Notes under the pieces: generated by a model
The model's database searches: none
Told to the model about the DNA's origin: nothing
The model's input: the letters and a program-made list of their open reading frames with translations, nothing else
Made by a program: the position numbers and the translations under genes
Part shown: one piece after another, positions 14,351-25,673 of the stretch
Layout: each line of letters begins with the position of its first letter
Numbering within the stretch: the stretch's first letter is position 1
Origin: Rebecca billardiae RCC1528
Lineage: Eukaryota > Haptophyta
Length of the DNA: 64,000 nucleotides
Assembly (NCBI GenBank): GCA_965240325.2
Contig: OZ251254.1
Location: 124,001-188,000, forward strand
Reading direction: 5' to 3'

Positions 14351-15326
14351 GCCATCAGCAAGCGTGCGTCGGTGCATAGCCGCAAGATGCCCTGCTCAGC
14401 CCAGCTGAGCTGCTCAGACTGGCTTGACCCTCACGCTAGTGCCAGGCGGCCTGGCGGTGAGGCGCCGCGGCAGCGGGCCGCCTTTTCGTCAGCGGACTCA
14501 GCTGCGGCCCCGCCCTCTCTCGAGCGGCTTGCGGCGAGGGCGAGAACAGCGGTGAAACTGAAAACATGGGTTTCCTCGGGCCAATCAGGTTAGCGCAAAC
14601 ACACCGCGCAGCCTGAATGCGTTGAGAGGAGCTAGTACACCGACCCTGAATAGCCCTATGGACGAACTCGTTTTGCGGATGATGGAGGCCCCCAAGATTC
14701 CGCCGATGATTCGGCACGATTAGGGAAGCATGCAAGCGTCCAACCGGTACAACATAAGAAGCCGCTGAGAAGTCTAGGCTCAAAAATGACCATAAGCCCC
14801 AATCGCGGGGCGTACGGTTGCGTGTGTTCGACAACTTGACCCTGAAATCAATTGGAGACCGGGTAGAGCGGTCTAAGGCGCGGCCGGCGTCAGACCGCCG
14901 ACTCACGCACATGACTTCTCCACCTGGTAATATAGAATATGACGATGCGATGCTCATATATATATATATGAACAGCTGATATATGATGATGATTATTTAC
15001 ATCATATATATATATATATATTATTTACTCACAATATACCATGAAAAGTCGACGGGGTAGCCGTTACCGAATCGGAGGCGCTCCAATAGGAGGCGTAGGG
15101 TGTTCACCCGCCGTGAGCGCACTAATAAGCGATATGACGATGCGATGCTCATGGCGCACGCCCCCCCCGAAAGGTCTGAGCGTGAGCGAAAGCCGGGGGG
15201 GGCGGCGCACGTGCTCCGCAAAATCAAAAAAGAGGATGCGCGCAGGATTTGGGGGGATTTTTGTAGGTGGATTTAGGTGTGAAACCGAGCATTTGAGTCC
15301 ATTTCGCTGCTCATGATTGCGTTTGT
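14351..15326. other. Rep 3' region (also 17741-18607 plus 25679-25782)
   Basis: Found only after the two intact Rep copies. No convincing gene. It holds GC-rich inverted repeats just after the Rep stop (for example ccaggcggcctgg), a tRNA-like A-box stretch near 14862, an AT-rich hairpin, and a short sequence (atgacgatgcgatgctcat) that occurs twice about 200 bp apart. The minus-strand ORF 14436-14957 is unrecognised and may be chance. Confidence 0.55.
14955..15026. repeat. AT-rich dispersed hairpin repeat (also 18345-18414 and 27269-27337)
   Basis: An alternating AT stem flanks a conserved core, gaacagctgatatatgatg, followed by a second alternating AT run. The same arrangement occurs outside the array at 27269, so it is a dispersed element and not only part of the tandem unit. 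The AT runs differ by a few bases between copies. Confidence 0.75.
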
Positions 15327-15701
15327 ATGGTGCGCCAGAACTCGCGCCGCACGGACACCAGCGCGTCGCTGTACGCCCAGAACTCGATCTTAGGGGCCAT
15401 GGCGAGCTCGCTGCTCGGAAACGGCGGTGCGCCGCCGCAGGAGCGGCTGCGGCCACCATCGTCGCCCGAGGCGACGTCGAGCAGGCGCGAGACGCCGCCG
15501 CAGCCGTCAGTCTTTGATAGCGTGGCCGACGCCTTCGCCACGCCCTTCCGCCTCTTCTCCGGCGCCGGAGGCTCGAGCGCCCCGAGCAGAGGCGCCGCGC
15601 GCCCTTACGCGTCGCCGTACGGCGGCGCCGGCGACATGAACACGATCATGCCGTCGCGCGCAGGCGCCCGCCTGCCGAGCGGCGCTGGCGCTGCCGTGTA
15701 G
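15327..15701 (+). pseudogene. last-exon fragment of the Pro-rich gene (unit 4)
   Basis: Copy of 5447-5821, starting within the IQ exon and running to the stop. Its left boundary abuts sequence from the Rep 3' region (gcgtttgt), which marks the tandem junction between units 3 and 4. Confidence 0.9.
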
Positions 15702-16552
15702 CTAGTCGTAGTCGTGACGACACGCTGCTGCTGCGTTGACGATATGCAGCCGTGTGTGTATTGAATAATTGAATATATGTGATATACGACGTCTAATAAC
15801 TGCTATCGCATCTGCTGATCAGATACCAGGTGGCCGCACGCCCTGCCTGAACCGGCAGCCGCGCTTTAGGGAAACACCATCCGGGGGGCCGCCTTTCACT
15901 TAAGGACACGCGGGTGGGTGATTACTCGGAACACGTGAACCATGTCCTTTTCGGACATACGCACACGCAAGATCTTGGGTACGCAGTCATACTATCTGAA
16001 TCCTGAGCGCCCACGAGCCCTCTTGGGTCCATGATAATCTGCCTCGTCAGCGAGCGTCCAAAAGCGAATCCGCCGAAAGTTTTTGATTGAAAGCGAGCGC
16101 TTTCTCCAGACGAGACGGATTCCATTCTGGTCCGCTCGTTCCGAACCAAAAGGTCATGGATGCCGTTCCACGGCGCGCGCGCGGTTGGGGCGGGCGGCGA
16201 AGCGGTTTTGTCGGTGGGGTACGGTACAGTCTGTGGCGGGCCGGCGGTGGGTGAGCTACCTATGCAGTTTAGTTGCGCACGCTCGCTCGACGGCAGACCG
16301 GCCATAATCATGCAAGTAGCAATAGCATCAAGCTGTATGGGTCCGCCACTCCGCCAAGTCAAGAAGTGCTAGTCCCTACTTAGTTACGCCGGCGGCCGGC
16401 GGGCACATATCATTCACTAGAGACGGCACCCTCGACGCCACTATTGGCCTTCCGTACCCCGCCCGCCGCAAGCCCGCCGCACATCCGTGTATGATCGTGA
16501 GCGTTTCAGACGACAAGTGGACTAGGGCAGCAGCTGGCAAAACGCAGCGTCG

Positions 16553-17740
16553 ATGGCTCACACGATCGCGTACCCGGTGGTGGTCGGAGTGCCGGTTGGG
16601 TTCACCATGCCCAACGGTCTCCCTTCGGGCCAGTCGGCCCGCACGAATGCGCCGCGACCAGCGCCATTCGCCTCGCAACCATCGGCAGCATCGTTGCGCA
16701 ACCGGGGCGGTCGCATTTGCCGGCGCAACATCTACCTGACCATCTCTGCAGTGCCCAACAACCATCCTCTCCTTTCCAACCTTCCTGCAGTGGCGACACA
16801 CTTGCTGGCGCCATTGAGGGGCAAACAGAAGGAGTTCGTCGTCTGCAAGGAGCCGCACGAGCACCCCAACGACCCTAGCCGCGCTTGGCACTTCCACGCC
16901 GTCATCGGATCGGAGATGAAGACGGACTGCCTGGTCACAGCCTTTGACCTCCCCCTCCAGGGCTGGGGCACGCTGCGAGCGTACCACGAGCCGATGGGCC
17001 CGACGAAGCGTGACCTGGCGAAGTGCATCCACTACTGCCAGAAGGAGGGGCCGTCCAACTTCATCATCAGCGCCAACTGGGCAACCATCCCAGAGCCGCT
17101 CGACGTGTGCGGCGTCGACTGGGCGCGCGCGCTGCACGCAGCACAGTCTGCAGACGAGGCAGCGGACATCTTGCAGTGCGAGCACCCGTCGATCTACTAC
17201 CGCTACGGCCATGCCGTGCTCGCCATGATCCGCCACCGACACGGCAGCGGCGTCACGCCGCGCTTCGCCATGAGCTCGTTTGCGCGACTGCCGCTCGACC
17301 TCTCTGATGGGATGGCTGTCGTGCTCGCAGGTGGATCCGGCCACGGCAAGACGGAGTTCGGGCTGTCGCACTTCGAGAACCCTCTTCTCGTGTCCGAGAT
17401 GGACGACCTGAAGGATTTGACGGCTCGCAACGACGGTATCGTCTTCGACGACATGGATTTCACGCACATGACGGCCAAGGCCGTGATCAAGATGCTCGAC
17501 CCCAACTACGAGCGATCGGTGCACACGCGCTACACGAATGCCAAGATCCCCGCAGACATGCCACGCGTGTTCACGACAAATCTGGCCATGCAGTACCCCT
17601 ACGAGCACATCTTCCCGCCCGGTCGCAACCTCGAGCAGCAGCGTGCGCTCAACCGCCGCTTCAAAGTCGTGACGGTCGATGCCGACCTCTTTGCGGCGGC
17701 TCCCGCCGCCGGCGCGTCAGCGGCTGCCGTGCAGACGTGA
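16553..17740 (+). CDS. rep: CRESS-DNA-type Rep, intact copy 4
   Basis: Translation identical to copy 3 (395 residues) with the complete HUH-endonuclease and SF3-helicase motif set and the natural C-terminus AAVQT. Offset from copy 3 is exactly 3390. The identity of copies 3 and 4 argues for very recent duplication, gene conversion or an assembly duplication. Its 3' region is the one entered by the copia element. Confidence 0.92.
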   Translation: MAHTIAYPVVVGVPVGFTMPNGLPSGQSARTNAPRPAPFASQPSAASLRNRGGRICRRNIYLTISAVPNNHPLLSNLPAVATHLLAPLRGKQKEFVVCKEPHEHPNDPSRAWHFHAVIGSEMKTDCLVTAFDLPLQGWGTLRAYHEPMGPTKRDLAKCIHYCQKEGPSNFIISANWATIPEPLDVCGVDWARALHAAQSADEAADILQCEHPSIYYRYGHAVLAMIRHRHGSGVTPRFAMSSFARLPLDLSDGMAVVLAGGSGHGKTEFGLSHFENPLLVSEMDDLKDLTARNDGIVFDDMDFTHMTAKAVIKMLDPNYERSVHTRYTNAKIPADMPRVFTTNLAMQYPYEHIFPPGRNLEQQRALNRRFKVVTVDADLFAAAPAAGASAAAVQT

Positions 17741-18607
17741 GCCATCAGCAAGCGTGCGTCGGTGCATAGCCGCAAGATGCCCTGCTCAGCCCAGCTGAGC
17801 TGCTCAGACTGGCTTGACCCTCACGCTAGTGCCAGGCGGCCTGGCGGTGAGGCGCCGCGGCAGCGGGCCGCCTTTTCGTCAGCGGACTCAGCTGCGGCCC
17901 CGCCCTCTCTCGAGCGGCTTGCGGCGAGGGCGAGAACAGCGGTGAAACTGAAAACATGGGTTTCCTCGGGCCAATCAGGTTAGCGCAAACACACCGCGCA
18001 GCCTGAATGCGTTGAGAGGAGCTAGTACACCGACCCTGAATAGCCCTATGGACGAACTCGTTTTGCGGATGATGGAGGCCCCCAAGATTCCGCCGATGAT
18101 TCGGCACGATTAGGGAAGCATGCAAGCGTCCAACCGGTACAACATAAGAAGCCGCTGAGAAGTCTAGGCTCAAAAATGACCATAAGCCCCAATCGCGGGG
18201 CGTACGGTTGCGTGTGTTCGACAACTTGACCCTGAAATCAATTGGAGACCGGGTAGAGCGGTCTAAGGCGCGGCCGGCGTCAGACCGCCGACTCACGCAC
18301 ATGACTTCTCCACCTGGTAATATAGAATATGACGATGCGATGCTCATATATATATATATGAACAGCTGATATATGATGATGATTATTTACATCATATATA
18401 TATATATATTATTTACTCACAATATACCATGAAAAGTCGACGGGGTAGCCGTTACCGAATCGGAGGCGCTCCAATAGGAGGCGTAGGGTGTTCACCCGCC
18501 GTGAGCGCACTAATAAGCGATATGACGATGCGATGCTCATGGCGCACGCCCCCCCCGAAAGGTCTGAGCGTGAGCGAAAGCCGGGGGGGGGCGGCGCACG
18601 TGCTCCG

Positions 18608-18612
18608 CAAAA
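18608..18612. repeat. target-site duplication, left (CAAAA)
   Basis: CAAAA directly precedes the 5' LTR and recurs at 25674-25678 after the 3' LTR. The unoccupied site, with CAAAA once, is present in unit 3 near 15218. Confidence 0.95.
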
Positions 18613-19178
18613 TGTTGAGCTGACGCGGCCTGGGGCGCGCATCTCAGCAGATGGCGTCGCCGCTGGGACGTCAGGGCCGGCGCCGCACCAGGCGGGCCGG
18701 CGTCATCAGCTACGGAGCAGTGGCTGGCTGGCGGCGCGCGCGCGCGGCGCGCGCGGCGGCAGGAGCGCGGACGCGGCAGCGCGGACGCGGAGCGACACGG
18801 ACGCGGCGCGTGCGCGGGCGGTACGGCCCGGCGCAGCGCGACACGGTGACGTCGCACGGGCATGGCCCGGACGCCATCGTGGGAGTCCATCCGGATTTCC
18901 ACTTTCGGAAAAGTGGGAATCCGGCTGAGGGTGGACGGACGAGGACGTCCGGGAGTTACGTCGGGACGGGCGGTTTTCGGGAAGGTAACGCATTCCCCGG
19001 AGCCGGCCGCGACGTGGTCACCCCGCGACCAAAAGGTCGGCGGGAGGTTAGCTTGTCTTCGTAAAAGAGCGAAGGGAAGGAGGTTGCCTCTCGTGGTCAA
19101 CATTGACGACGCGCCCGAGGACGCGCCGGTGAGCTTTTAGCAGGGCTCGGGACGCTCGGAGCTCGCGTTTACCCAATA
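18613..19178 (+). repeat. 5' LTR
   Basis: 566 bp, starts TGTTGAGC and ends ACCCAATA, so the termini are TG...TA and not the common TG...CA. The gag ATG at 19178 begins on the last base of the LTR. Confidence 0.94.
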
Positions 19179-21799
19179 TGCATGCAGCGATCGGGAGGGA
19201 TCGTACGCGCGGCGCTTTCTCATCGATCGCGCCGATGGGCACGAGCGGCCGGTACTACGGCTCGGTGGACGTTGGGATGCTGAACGACAAGGGCAATCAG
19301 CAGCGCTGGCTCGCGCAATCGGCGAGCAGGCTGGCGGCGCTACCGGCGGGGCAAGGTGCTACGATGTCCGCACTGAACGGCATCATCGTGACGCACGGCC
19401 CGAACGCGGAGCACCGCATCAACACGCTCGAGGAGTACAACTCGACGTGGGAGACATTCAACCCATCCGCGGCGAAGATGATCAAGGTCAGTGCCGAGCG
19501 GATGGACCTGGCGCGTGAGAACTACGCGCTGCAGCAGCGGCTGCTCGACCATCGCCACGAGCACGAGCGCCGCGAGCACGCCGAGCGCCGGGCCGCGGCG
19601 GAACGCGCGGCGGCGGCGGCGGCGGGGGCGAGGCAGGCGCCAAGCTACGCGCAGGCTGCCTCGGCGGGCGCGGGGAGTGGTTTAGCCACTCCGGGCGGCC
19701 CGACGGCGACCGGACCGGGTTCAGGTCCGGCGGCGGGCGGCGGATCCGGAATTTCTCCGGGTCCGGCGGCCGGCACACCCAGTCCGGGTGTGGGCACAGG
19801 CGGCGCTGCAGGTGCGCCGGCTGGGACTGACGGCGCGACGCCTATGGGCGGTGCCGGCGTCGGCGCGGCGCCTACGGGCGGCGCCGGCGGGATGGGTGGC
19901 GCGGCGCCCGCGGGCGGCGCTGCCGTGACGCTCGATCCGCGCGCGCGTGAGCTCTACCGCCGCGAGCGCGAGACCGAGGATCAGATGCATGAGCGGCAGG
20001 CGAGCGAGCACGCCATGCTGGACATCAAACTCCGACAGAGCGTGTTGGAGGCAGCGCCGGACGGCGACGAGGCGGACCCCGCCAAGTACGCCGGGGCGCA
20101 GTACGAGAAAGGGACGGCTTTCTTACGCACCGAGCTGCGGTCGTGGGTGACGGAGGCTGCGTGGCAGCACATCAACCGCCTCATGGAGACGCAGCCGGAG
20201 GTGCAGGAGGAGCGCGCGCGCCGGGGCGCACTTACGCCGGGGCGCGAGTTTCTGTACCTGTGGAAGACGATCCTGCGCATGCGCAAGCCCGACGACATGC
20301 GGAAGTACATGTCGGTGCGGGCACGCTGGCATCGGACGGTCCTGCCGGACTGCGGCAAGGACGGCGTCGGCGCCCTCGAGCTCTTCCAGGTGCTACAGCA
20401 CAACCACGTGCTGCTGCAGGAGCTGAGTGACGCAGCGCCAGCGGCGGAGATGCTTGCGCGGCTCATCGAGTTCATTCCGTCGGTGGGCGCGGGCATCGAG
20501 ATGCGGACGCGGTACGAGTCGAAGGACTACAGGACCGTGACGAACTTCGACGTGCAGGAGCTCGTGCACGAGCTCAACGGCAAGTTCGAGGACTGGGACT
20601 TCTCCAAGGGCAAGCGGGTTGACCGCGGCGGCCCTGGGCGCCCAGGGGCGGGTGGCCGCACGCCAGGAGGCGGCGGCGCTACCCGCGCGCACCCAATCGA
20701 CGGGCTCCGCCTGGCGCAGGCGGCGGCGGCGTCGGCGGGTGGCGGCGGCGGCGACACGAAGTCGCCGGCTGGCCGTGGTGGCGGCGGCGGAGGTCGTGGC
20801 GGTGGCGGCGGCGGCACTGGCCGCGGCGCCGGCCGCGGAGGCCAGGACGACTCCGACGACGCGCACGGGCCGCGCTGCTACAAGTGCGGCGCCGTGGGGC
20901 ATATCAAGCGTTACTGCCCGCAGGTGACGCAGGCTGATCGCGACTCGAACGCTGGCGATGACGCGGCGTCGACGCGGTCGGATCGCAGCCGTGGCTCACA
21001 TCGGAGCGGCGGTGGCGGTGGCGGCGGCGGTGGCGGGGGCAGCACCCGCGCCGTGGTCGGTAATGGCAACGGCGGCGGCACGGTCCGCACGCAGGTCGCG
21101 TTCGCTCCCGAGCAGGGGGACGAGCCAGACGGCGCCGTTGGTGGCGACGGTGACGCTGACGCCGGAGACGGCGGCGGCGCCGGCGCCAGACTCGGCTTGG
21201 CGCCTATTGGCGCGGCTATCGGCGGCAGGGCGCAGCGCGACGAGGACATCGAGATCGTCGCGGCGCGGGCGGCCGAGGCACGCGGGGCGCCGCCGGAGGA
21301 CAACACGCGGGCGTTGGTGTTTGACACTGGCGCACGGAAGAACATCGCCATGGCCGAGGATTTGACGAATCTTACCCCGGTGGACGGCGCATGTCAGATC
21401 GAGTGGGGGAACGGTGCGCGGGAGCGGGTCACTCACCGCGGGACCCTGGTGGTCAAGCTTGCGGCGGACGACGACAGCGACAAGGTCCTCACGCTCGAGA
21501 TCGAGGCGTGGGCGTCGCGGCGCGTCACGGCGCCGCTGCTGTCGGTCGAGCACTGCGCAGACGCAGGCATCGAGTTCCACTACTCGCAGCGCGGCAACAC
21601 TGCGGACTTTACGGCGCTGGGAGGCGGCGTCGTGCAGCTGCCGCGCGATTCCACGCTGCGCGCCGAGATCGTACGGCGCCAGGTGGGGCCAGACGTCGGC
21701 GATGCGCCGGCGGAGGCGCGCGCACGGCGCAGGGCGCCAGTGCGGCGCGTGGGCGCGGGGCGGGGGCGCATTGGCGCTGCGCCGCCCCCAAACGCCTAA
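19178..21799 (+). CDS. gag-pro: copia gag-protease polyprotein
   Basis: 873 residues from the first ATG; an alternative in-frame start is Met20 (MGTSGRYYG). The N-terminal half contains a helical capsid-like region interrupted by Gly/Ala/Pro-rich repeats. A CCHC zinc knuckle, CYKCGAVGHIKRYC, starts at residue 567 and should bind the genomic RNA. An aspartic-protease active site, FDTGA, has Asp716. Unlike typical copia elements with one continuous ORF, the frame ends at 21799 just after the protease, and pol lies in the -1 frame. The long Gly runs are unusual and GC-driven. Confidence 0.92.
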   Translation: MHAAIGRDRTRGAFSSIAPMGTSGRYYGSVDVGMLNDKGNQQRWLAQSASRLAALPAGQGATMSALNGIIVTHGPNAEHRINTLEEYNSTWETFNPSAAKMIKVSAERMDLARENYALQQRLLDHRHEHERREHAERRAAAERAAAAAAGARQAPSYAQAASAGAGSGLATPGGPTATGPGSGPAAGGGSGISPGPAAGTPSPGVGTGGAAGAPAGTDGATPMGGAGVGAAPTGGAGGMGGAAPAGGAAVTLDPRARELYRRERETEDQMHERQASEHAMLDIKLRQSVLEAAPDGDEADPAKYAGAQYEKGTAFLRTELRSWVTEAAWQHINRLMETQPEVQEERARRGALTPGREFLYLWKTILRMRKPDDMRKYMSVRARWHRTVLPDCGKDGVGALELFQVLQHNHVLLQELSDAAPAAEMLARLIEFIPSVGAGIEMRTRYESKDYRTVTNFDVQELVHELNGKFEDWDFSKGKRVDRGGPGRPGAGGRTPGGGGATRAHPIDGLRLAQAAAASAGGGGGDTKSPAGRGGGGGGRGGGGGGTGRGAGRGGQDDSDDAHGPRCYKCGAVGHIKRYCPQVTQADRDSNAGDDAASTRSDRSRGSHRSGGGGGGGGGGGSTRAVVGNGNGGGTVRTQVAFAPEQGDEPDGAVGGDGDADAGDGGGAGARLGLAPIGAAIGGRAQRDEDIEIVAARAAEARGAPPEDNTRALVFDTGARKNIAMAEDLTNLTPVDGACQIEWGNGARERVTHRGTLVVKLAADDDSDKVLTLEIEAWASRRVTAPLLSVEHCADAGIEFHYSQRGNTADFTALGGGVVQLPRDSTLRAEIVRRQVGPDVGDAPAEARARRRAPVRRVGAGRGRIGAAPPPNA
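21787..21793 (+). promoter_or_regulatory. -1 programmed ribosomal frameshift heptamer (CCCAAAC)
   Basis: In the gag-pro frame the bases read C CCA AAC, which fits the X XXY YYZ slippery pattern. The gag-pro stop follows one codon later (gcc taa). A -1 slip gives CCC AAA CGC and enters the pol frame, which stays open to 25071. Confidence 0.7.
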
Positions 21800-24700
21800 G
21801 CCCGGAACCCGCGCAGGTGCGAACCACAAACACTACGGAGGCGGCGCGAGGCGCTGATCCGGCGTGGTTGCGCACTTGGTCGGTTCGAACGGGCACCAAT
21901 GACCAACGTCTACTCGAGCGCACGCGACGCGTGGCCGAGGGGATGGAGGGGGCGAACGCGCGGCGTGAGTCGCTCGACGAGCAGTCGGCGGCGGGCATGA
22001 CGCGGCGGCCGTTCGCGGACGCAATGCCGACGGCGCACTACCCTGGGCAGGTGACGCACGTCGACATCTTCTCCATGGCACGCATCGACTTACCAGTTGG
22101 GGCCGATGGCGCGCGTGGAGGGTATCCTCATGGGATCATATTCATCGATGGGCATTCACGTCGATGGCAAGTGTACGCGCTACGCAGCTTGGATGACGCC
22201 GAGGTTGGTCGGGCATTCCGCTGGTACGCGCAGTTGCTTGGAACAGGGGCCATGCACATGTCGCATTGGGTCCTGGCGTCGGGGTGTACTATGGCGCGAC
22301 GCCATATTCACACCGACGGTGGCTCGACGTTGCTGAGTACGTACGTCGAGGGTGAGCTGGCGAAGCTTGGGTTCTCGTCGACGGTCACGTCGGCGCCCGA
22401 CTCGCCGAGCTCGAATGGCGTGGCGGAACGCGCTATCCGCACGCTGAAGTCGAGACTGCGCGCCACGGTCGTTGCGCGTGGAGTCTCGCGGGTCGATTGG
22501 CACTACGCGGCGTGGCACGCATGCGCGTCGCGCAATCGACTGGCGTCACGTGGTATCATTCGTGACGATGGAGACATCGAGTGGCTCACGCCGGATGAGC
22601 TGTTCTTTGGCAAACGTCCGACGTGGAAGCATCACGTGGCGTTTGGCGCGCGCTGCCGCGTGCTGATGCTGGGCGCACGGCGCAATGCATTGGGGCAGCT
22701 CAAGCAGCGCGCACTACCCGGACGTGTCTATCTCTGGGGTGGGCACGGCGTGCAGTGGCGCGGTACATGGCGCTACGTGCTTGGGTACGTATGTCGTTTA
22801 GACGACGGACGTCTCGTTCACTCACGTGACGTACGCATCGACGAGACCGACCTGGTCGAGGGGGGGCACTCGTCGCTGGGCGCACCTGACGGTGGCGCGT
22901 ACGTGGGTGATGGTGACGGCGCCGCAGTAAGCGGCGGACATCGTCCAGTCGGCGGTGATGCCGACGGTGAGGACGAGGACGGTGACGGCGGCGAGACGCC
23001 AGCCGACGCCGGGAATGACGACGCGACAGAGTTCGACGTCGGGTACGACGACGACGCAGATGCGTCAACGTCGGGGCGCGGGCGCAGCAGCGTGGACGCG
23101 GGACAACGCGGGTGCAGCAGCGCGGGCGCACAGCCGTCGACGCCGACGCCGCAGGGCGGGCGTGGCGGGGCAGGCGCGTCGATGACGCAGCCGGGTCGGC
23201 AGGATCAGATACCGCCGACGGAATCACGGCGCGGGGCCGCAGCAGGTGCTGGCGGGCCGCCGCGCGGCGCAGACGGTGACGACGGCGTGATCGAGGACGC
23301 GCCGCCGCCCGGTCTGGATATGGGACACGATCCGCTTCGCAGGGATCGGACGTCACGCCGACGGCCGCAGCTGCTTACTGCCGTCGTCAGCGCCGCGTCG
23401 GTGTTCCAGAAGATCAACGTGAAGGTGCCGACGAACTATCGCGAGGCGATGCGGTCGGCGGAGGCGCCCCAGTGGCAGGGCGCCATGCTCGAGCACTTGG
23501 AAGGTCACAAGTTGCTCGGCACCTCGGAAGAGGTGGTGGTTCCGGAGGGCACGCGGGTGTTGCCGAGCCAATGGGTCTTTGACGTCAAGTCGAACCCGGA
23601 GGGCGAGGTGACGCGCTTCAAGGCGCGGTCGGTGCTACTGGGGAACCTACAGCGGCCGGGGATCGACTTTCAGGAGGTCTTTGCTCCGACGATCCGGCCG
23701 GAACAAGTGCGACTACTCGTTGCGATCGCCGCTCAGCAGGCGGGCGCGAGGGTCGACTTGGGAGCAGCGTCGGTTGCGGCGCTGGGCATACTGTCGAAGG
23801 GCGACGTCAAGGACGCGTACCTCAACTCGGAGTTGAAGCCGGATGAGCGGCCTCTCTTCTCATTCCCGCCGGGCTACGTGCCGAGCACGCAGGCGCCGCC
23901 GGGGTACAAAGTCGTGGGCCGGAGCCTCAAGGCGTATCCGGGTCTACGCCAGTCTGGGCGCGCGTGGCATCGCACGCACCGCACCCAGCTGCTCGCGCGC
24001 GGCTTCTCGGAGTGTCCGAGTGCGCCGTGCATCTACGTCAAGGAGTCGGCGCCGGGCGAGTTCATCATCGCGGGCGGCTTTGTCGACGACTTGCTGTTTC
24101 TCAACCTGACGCGCGACGCGCGCGCGGTGGAGAAGCTGGCGGCTGACCTGAAGGAGCATTACGAGATCAAGCTGAGTGAGCGGCTCGATAAGTTCCTGGG
24201 CGCCGTGTTTGAAGTTCATGACGACGGCATCCTGATGCATCTGGGGCCGTACGTCGAGAGCGTGCTTCAGCGGTTCGGTTTGAACGCGAGCACGCCGGCG
24301 CGCACGCCGGAGCCGGCGGCGCGGGCGCAGCTGAGCGACGACGACGAGGCGTTGCTGCAGCGCGCGGAGATTGAGAACTACCAGGCGATGGTGGGATGTC
24401 TCATGTTTGCGATGGTCACGGCGCGGCCGGACATCGCGCACGCGGTGAACATGCTGACGCGACGCATGTCACGTCCGCGGGCGGTGGATCTGGTAAGTGC
24501 GAAGCGCGTGCTGCGCTACTTACGCGGATGCCCGCGATTGGGAATCTTGTTCAAGTTTGCGACAGATTCCGAGCACCCCGACCTACTTGCTTTCGCTGAC
24601 TCCGATTGGGCAAGCAATCCGGTGGAGACCAAGGGCAGGTCGACGGGTGGATACATTGTGTTCTACAATGGTGCGCCGGTGTCGTGGCACAGCGGGCTGC

Positions 24701-25071
24701 AAGGTACAGTCTCGCTGAGCTCGACGGAGGCGGAGTACGTCGCGCTGAGCGATTGCTGCCGCGAGGTGAGCTACTTGCGGAGCATACTCGAGTCCATGCG
24801 GCAGCCGCCGCGGGGCGCGACGGAGGTGCGAGAGGACAACAAGGGGGCAATCGACCTCGTGGAGAATCCTGTGCACCACAAGCGCTCGAAGCACATCGAG
24901 ATCAAGCATCACTATGTGCGTGACGCGCAGGAGGGTGGCAAGGTGAAGGTGGTCAAGGTACACACCTCACTCAACCACTCTGACATCATGACGAAGGCGA
25001 CGGACGGTGCGACGTTCAAGCGGCACGTCGACGCCATCATGGTGGACCGACACCCGACGCGCGCGCGGTAA
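21794..25071 (+). CDS. pol: copia pol: integrase, reverse transcriptase, RNase H
   Basis: Open from within gag-pro; I start it after the frameshift heptamer, giving about 1090 residues. Integrase core: Asp in THVDIF, Asp in HTDGG, Glu in VAERAIRTL, the DDE triad. A variable acidic/Gly region follows. Reverse transcriptase has QWVFDVK, GDVKDAYLN and the catalytic FVDDLLF (a variant of YVDD). RNase H has ADSDWA, SSTEAEYVAL and the C-terminal KHIEIKHHYVRD, all typical of Ty1/copia. No stop or frameshift lies inside, so the element appears able to encode its full enzyme set. I do not see the usual HHCC zinc region before the integrase core. Confidence 0.94.
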
Positions 25072-25107
25072 GCGGCGCAGCTCGCGGCTATGGCTGTCGA
25101 GGGGGGG

Positions 25108-25673
25108 TGTTGAGCTGACGCGGCCTGGGGCGCGCATCTCAGCAGATGGCGTCGCCGCTGGGACGTCAGGGCCGGCGCCGCACCAGGCGGGCCGGCGTCA
25201 TCAGCTACGGAGCAGTGGCTGGCTGGCGGCGCGCGCGCGCGGCGCGCGCGGCGGCAGGAGCGCGGACGCGGCAGCGCGGACGCGGAGCGACACGGACGCG
25301 GCGCGTGCGCGGGCGGTACGGCCCGGCGCAGCGCGACACGGTGACGTCGCACGGGCATGGCCCGGACGCCATCGTGGGAGTCCATCCGGATTTCCACTTT
25401 CGGAAAAGTGGGAATCCGGCTGAGGGTGGACGGACGAGGACGTCCGGGAGTTACGTCGGGACGGGCGGTTTTCGGGAAGGTAACGCATTCCCCGGAGCCG
25501 GCCGCGACGTGGTCACCCCGCGACCAAAAGGTCGGCGGGAGGTTAGCTTGTCTTCGTAAAAGAGCGAAGGGAAGGAGGTTGCCTCTCGTGGTCAACATTG
25601 ACGACGCGCCCGAGGACGCGCCGGTGAGCTTTTAGCAGGGCTCGGGACGCTCGGAGCTCGCGTTTACCCAATA
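25108..25673 (+). repeat. 3' LTR
   Basis: 566 bp, same start, end and internal ORF content as the 5' LTR. Preceded by the polypurine tract and followed by CAAAA. Confidence 0.94.

Larger units (their letters stand above)
18613..25673 (+). mobile_element. complete Ty1/copia LTR retrotransposon, 7061 bp
   Basis: Two 566-bp LTRs flank a gag-protease ORF and a pol ORF in the copia order integrase, reverse transcriptase, RNase H. A G-rich polypurine tract (gagggggggt context, 25099-25107) abuts the 3' LTR. A 5-bp CAAAA duplication flanks the element, and the same locus without the element exists in tandem unit 3. The ORF content of the two LTRs is identical, so insertion is recent. The insertion post-dates or accompanies the amplification of the Rep units. 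I cannot find a TGG-starting primer-binding site directly after the 5' LTR. Confidence 0.96.

Noticed and set aside
14850-14910. tRNA-Leu-like stretch (gtagagcggtctaaggcgc)
   Set aside because: Only the A-box side fits; the anticodon stem does not pair and no B box follows at tRNA spacing.
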